Positions 7,091 through 8,168 of a DNA stretch of 8,168 nucleotides are shown here, piece by piece. Made by a program: the position numbers and the translations under genes. Origin of the DNA: JACQHJ01 sp038063075 (GTDB lineage: Bacteria; Patescibacteriota; Microgenomatia; Levybacterales; UBA12049). The notes below the pieces were generated by a model, which was given only the letters and a program-made list of their open reading frames with translations, did no database searches and was not told where the DNA came from. Every line of letters begins with the position of its first letter. Positions within the stretch are counted from its first letter, which is position 1. The stretch spans positions 1 to 8,168 of the forward strand of contig JBBTVW010000047.1 of the NCBI GenBank assembly GCA_038063075.1, read 5' to 3'.

Positions 7091-7780
7091 GTTAAAAAGA
7101 ATTACTATCTCCCCTTTTATCCCCTTTTTATAATGGTCTAAAACATTAGAGATTGTATCCTTAATAACTTCTTCATGAAGCTTTGTTAGCTCTCTTGCTA
7201 TAACAATCTCTATATCTCCAAATACACTTTGCATATCAACTAGAGATCTTTTAATTTTATATGGAGATTCAAAAATAATTACTGTTGAATTAATAGTTTT
7301 TAAATTTTCTTTTATATTTTCTAAAAATTTAATTCTATGTCCTGGTTTTTGAGGCAAAAATCCTAAAAACAAAAATTTATCGGTCGGTAAACCAGAAGAA
7401 GTTAATGCTGGAAGAATTGAGGAAGCACCTGGAATTGAAACGACATTTATTCCTTCTTTTACGCATTCCCTGATAAACTTAAAACCTGGGTCTGAAACTG
7501 CAGGAGTTCCTGCATCAGAAACAATGGCTATGTTTTTACCTTCTTTAAGTTGAGCTACTAGATAAGGAATTTTTTGCAATTCAACTTGATCATAATATGA
7601 AAAAAGTTTATTTTGCATTTCCTTTTCTCTTCCTTTAAAGAAATGATTAATCAAAATTGAAGTTTTTCTTGTATCTTCAGAACCTATATAATCTACGCTT
7701 TCTAAAATCTCTATAGCCCTAAATGTAATGTCTTTTAAGTTACCAATTGGTGTTGCAACCACGTATAATGTTCCACTCAT
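7082..7780 (-). CDS. rsmI: 16S rRNA (cytidine1402-2'-O)-methyltransferase, short form
   Basis: RsmI methylates the ribose of C1402 in the 16S rRNA decoding centre, using S-adenosylmethionine. The tetrapyrrole-methylase fold is clear: GTLYVVATPIGNLKDIT (3-19), SEDTRKT (34-40), SAM-binding VSDAGTPAVSDPG (87-99), IPGASSILPAL (116-126, usually PGPSA), FLFLGFLPQKPGHR (136-149), ESPYKI (171-176), ARELTKLHEE (195-204) and KGEIVI (222-227). The protein ends five residues after this last motif. At 232 residues it lacks the roughly 50-residue C-terminal helical extension of E. coli RsmI (286). The start at 7780 fits the conserved N-terminus and lies 6 bases after a perfect TATAAT on the minus strand, so the mRNA is predicted to be leaderless. 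It is divergent from dedA and convergent with eno. Confidence 0.93.
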   Translation of the reverse strand: MSGTLYVVATPIGNLKDITFRAIEILESVDYIGSEDTRKTSILINHFFKGREKEMQNKLFSYYDQVELQKIPYLVAQLKEGKNIAIVSDAGTPAVSDPGFKFIRECVKEGINVVSIPGASSILPALTSSGLPTDKFLFLGFLPQKPGHRIKFLENIKENLKTINSTVIIFESPYKIKRSLVDMQSVFGDIEIVIARELTKLHEEVIKDTISNVLDHYKKGIKGEIVILFNLK

Positions 7781-7786
7781 TGCATG

Positions 7787-7795
7787 ATTATACCA
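7787..7795 (-). promoter_or_regulatory. Extended -10 promoter of rsmI (leaderless)
   Basis: On the minus strand, TGG followed by a perfect TATAAT (TATAAT at 7792 down to 7787) forms an extended -10 element. Six bases (CATGCA) separate it from the rsmI ATG at 7780, so the A of the ATG falls at the expected +1. No good -35 is seen at 16-18 bases, which is usual for TGn-type promoters. The position where a -35 would lie overlaps the dedA -10. Confidence 0.7.
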
Positions 7796-7814
7796 AACAG
7801 AAGTTTTTTCTGTT
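7796..7814. repeat. Inverted repeat between divergent promoters (possible operator)
   Basis: AACAGAA (7796-7802) and its exact reverse complement TTCTGTT (7808-7814) flank a 5-base centre, GTTTT. The repeat fills the gap between the two -10 elements; the right arm supplies the TG of the dedA extended -10 and its first T. It could be an operator for a dimeric regulator of both genes, or a by-product of two similar promoters facing each other. As RNA the hairpin would be weak and AU-rich, so a terminator is unlikely. Confidence 0.4.
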
Positions 7815-7819
7815 ATAAT
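7811..7819 (+). promoter_or_regulatory. Extended -10 promoter of dedA-family gene (leaderless)
   Basis: TGTTATAAT is a perfect extended -10 (TGn plus TATAAT at 7814-7819). Six bases (TTTTTG) follow, then the ATG at 7826, so transcription should begin on the start codon itself. There is no recognisable -35: the 17-base-spacing position (7791-7796, TACCAA) does not match and runs into the opposing rsmI -10. No Shine-Dalgarno could fit in this arrangement. Confidence 0.7.
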
Positions 7820-7825
7820 TTTTTG

Positions 7826-8168
7826 ATGGAAGCATTTAGCATACTACTTCACTTCGATAAAGCACTAACCTCAATTATTAATCTTTTTGGACCATTTACC
7901 TATGTTTTATTATTTTTAATTATCTTTGCTGAAACTGGCTTAGTTGTTACACCTTTTCTTCCTGGAGATTCATTAATTTTTGCAGTAGGAACGCTTGCGG
8001 GTGGAAATTATTTAAATATATTTATTTCCTATGCAGTCTTACTTTCAGCAGCCATAATTGGAGATACAGTAAATTACTGGCTTGGACATCATTTGGGAGA
8101 CAGAGTTTTCTCAAGATCAAATTCAAGAATATTTAAAAGAGAATATTTAGAAAAAACAGAAGAGTTTT
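7826..8168 (+). CDS. DedA-family membrane protein (VTT/SNARE-associated domain), 3' truncated by window
   Basis: The reading frame stays open to the window end, giving 114 residues of a protein usually near 200. DedA proteins are inner-membrane proteins linked to membrane homeostasis; some are undecaprenyl-phosphate or phospholipid flippases. The visible part shows a hydrophobic segment (about 25-43) with the conserved acidic residue in AETGLVV (E36), the re-entrant loop signature FLPGDSLIF (44-52, with D48), a second hydrophobic stretch (about 62-80) and the family's GDTVNYWLG motif (79-87). It ends in a basic region, RIFKREYLEKTEEF (101-114), which matches the typical 'keyLekTe.Ff' cytoplasmic segment. 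The start at 7826 follows a perfect extended -10 by 6 bases. The gene is divergent from rsmI. The specific lipid substrate cannot be assigned, and the arginine-bearing second half lies outside the window. Confidence 0.9.
   Translation, partial: MEAFSILLHFDKALTSIINLFGPFTYVLLFLIIFAETGLVVTPFLPGDSLIFAVGTLAGGNYLNIFISYAVLLSAAIIGDTVNYWLGHHLGDRVFSRSNSRIFKREYLEKTEEF

Noticed and set aside
7111..7130. Direct repeat-like CCCCTTTTAT / CCCCTTTTTA.
   Set aside because: It encodes the normal RsmI ending KKGIKGE on the minus strand; two similar 10-mers in lysine/glycine codons are not a repeat element. No hairpin precedes the T-run, so it is not an eno terminator either.
7129..7134. A plus-strand TATAAT inside rsmI, and another at 7764-7769.
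   Set aside because: No gene start follows either at a sensible distance and no -35 is present. They show the chance background of TATAAT in this AT-rich DNA, so only position-matched copies were called.
1..8168. UGA recoding (Gracilibacteria/Absconditabacteria-type genetic code).
   Set aside because: TGA ends the metallopeptidase, mutase and RsmI at places that agree with family C-termini or operon overlaps, so the standard bacterial code fits.
1..8168. CRISPR array, insertion sequence, tRNA, riboswitch or phage island.
   Set aside because: No spaced direct repeats, transposase motifs, cloverleaf sequences or long structured leaders were seen, and non-coding gaps are all under 50 bases.

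Overview
The window is an AT-rich bacterial chromosome segment (about one third G+C by eye), almost wholly coding, with eight genes and no gene-free stretch over 50 bases. I see no mobile element, tRNA, rRNA or CRISPR array. Compact genes, 1-4 base overlaps, shortened versions of universal proteins (a 229-residue clamp-loader delta subunit, a 232-residue RsmI), a bifunctional phosphoglucose/phosphomannose isomerase and no Shine-Dalgarno sequence before any start all suggest a member of the Candidate Phyla Radiation (Patescibacteria), possibly Microgenomates. That placement is inference. TGA is used as a stop in several genes, which argues against the UGA-glycine lineages (Gracilibacteria/Absconditabacteria).

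Left part (1-3532): an operon-like plus-strand run of a small HExxH putative metallopeptidase, a mini HolA (DNA polymerase III delta), a phosphomannomutase/phosphoglucomutase and a bifunctional sugar-phosphate isomerase. Two junctions are 4-base ATGA overlaps. The mutase also has a promoter-like sequence inside the end of holA. The mutase and isomerase together interconvert fructose-6-P, glucose-6-P, mannose-6-P and the hexose-1-phosphates that feed nucleotide sugars and cell-surface glycans.

Middle part (3582-7090): phosphoenolpyruvate synthase and enolase, joined by a 1-base TAATG overlap, cover pyruvate-PEP-2-phosphoglycerate. With the sugar-phosphate genes just upstream, the window is mainly a central-carbon cluster. 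The enolase keeps its catalytic residues but departs from consensus around the active site.

Right part (7082-8168): rsmI lies on the minus strand and meets enolase tail to tail with a 9-base overlap. It is divergent from a DedA-family membrane protein gene cut by the window end. The 45-base gap between rsmI and dedA is the most striking regulatory sequence here. It carries two back-to-back perfect extended -10 elements (TGnTATAAT), each ending exactly 6 bases before its ATG, so both transcripts would be leaderless. A 7-bp inverted repeat lies between the -10 elements.

No clearly new multi-gene system stands out. The strongest leads are the leaderless divergent promoter design, the absence of Shine-Dalgarno sites, and the metallopeptidase translationally coupled to a minimal delta subunit.
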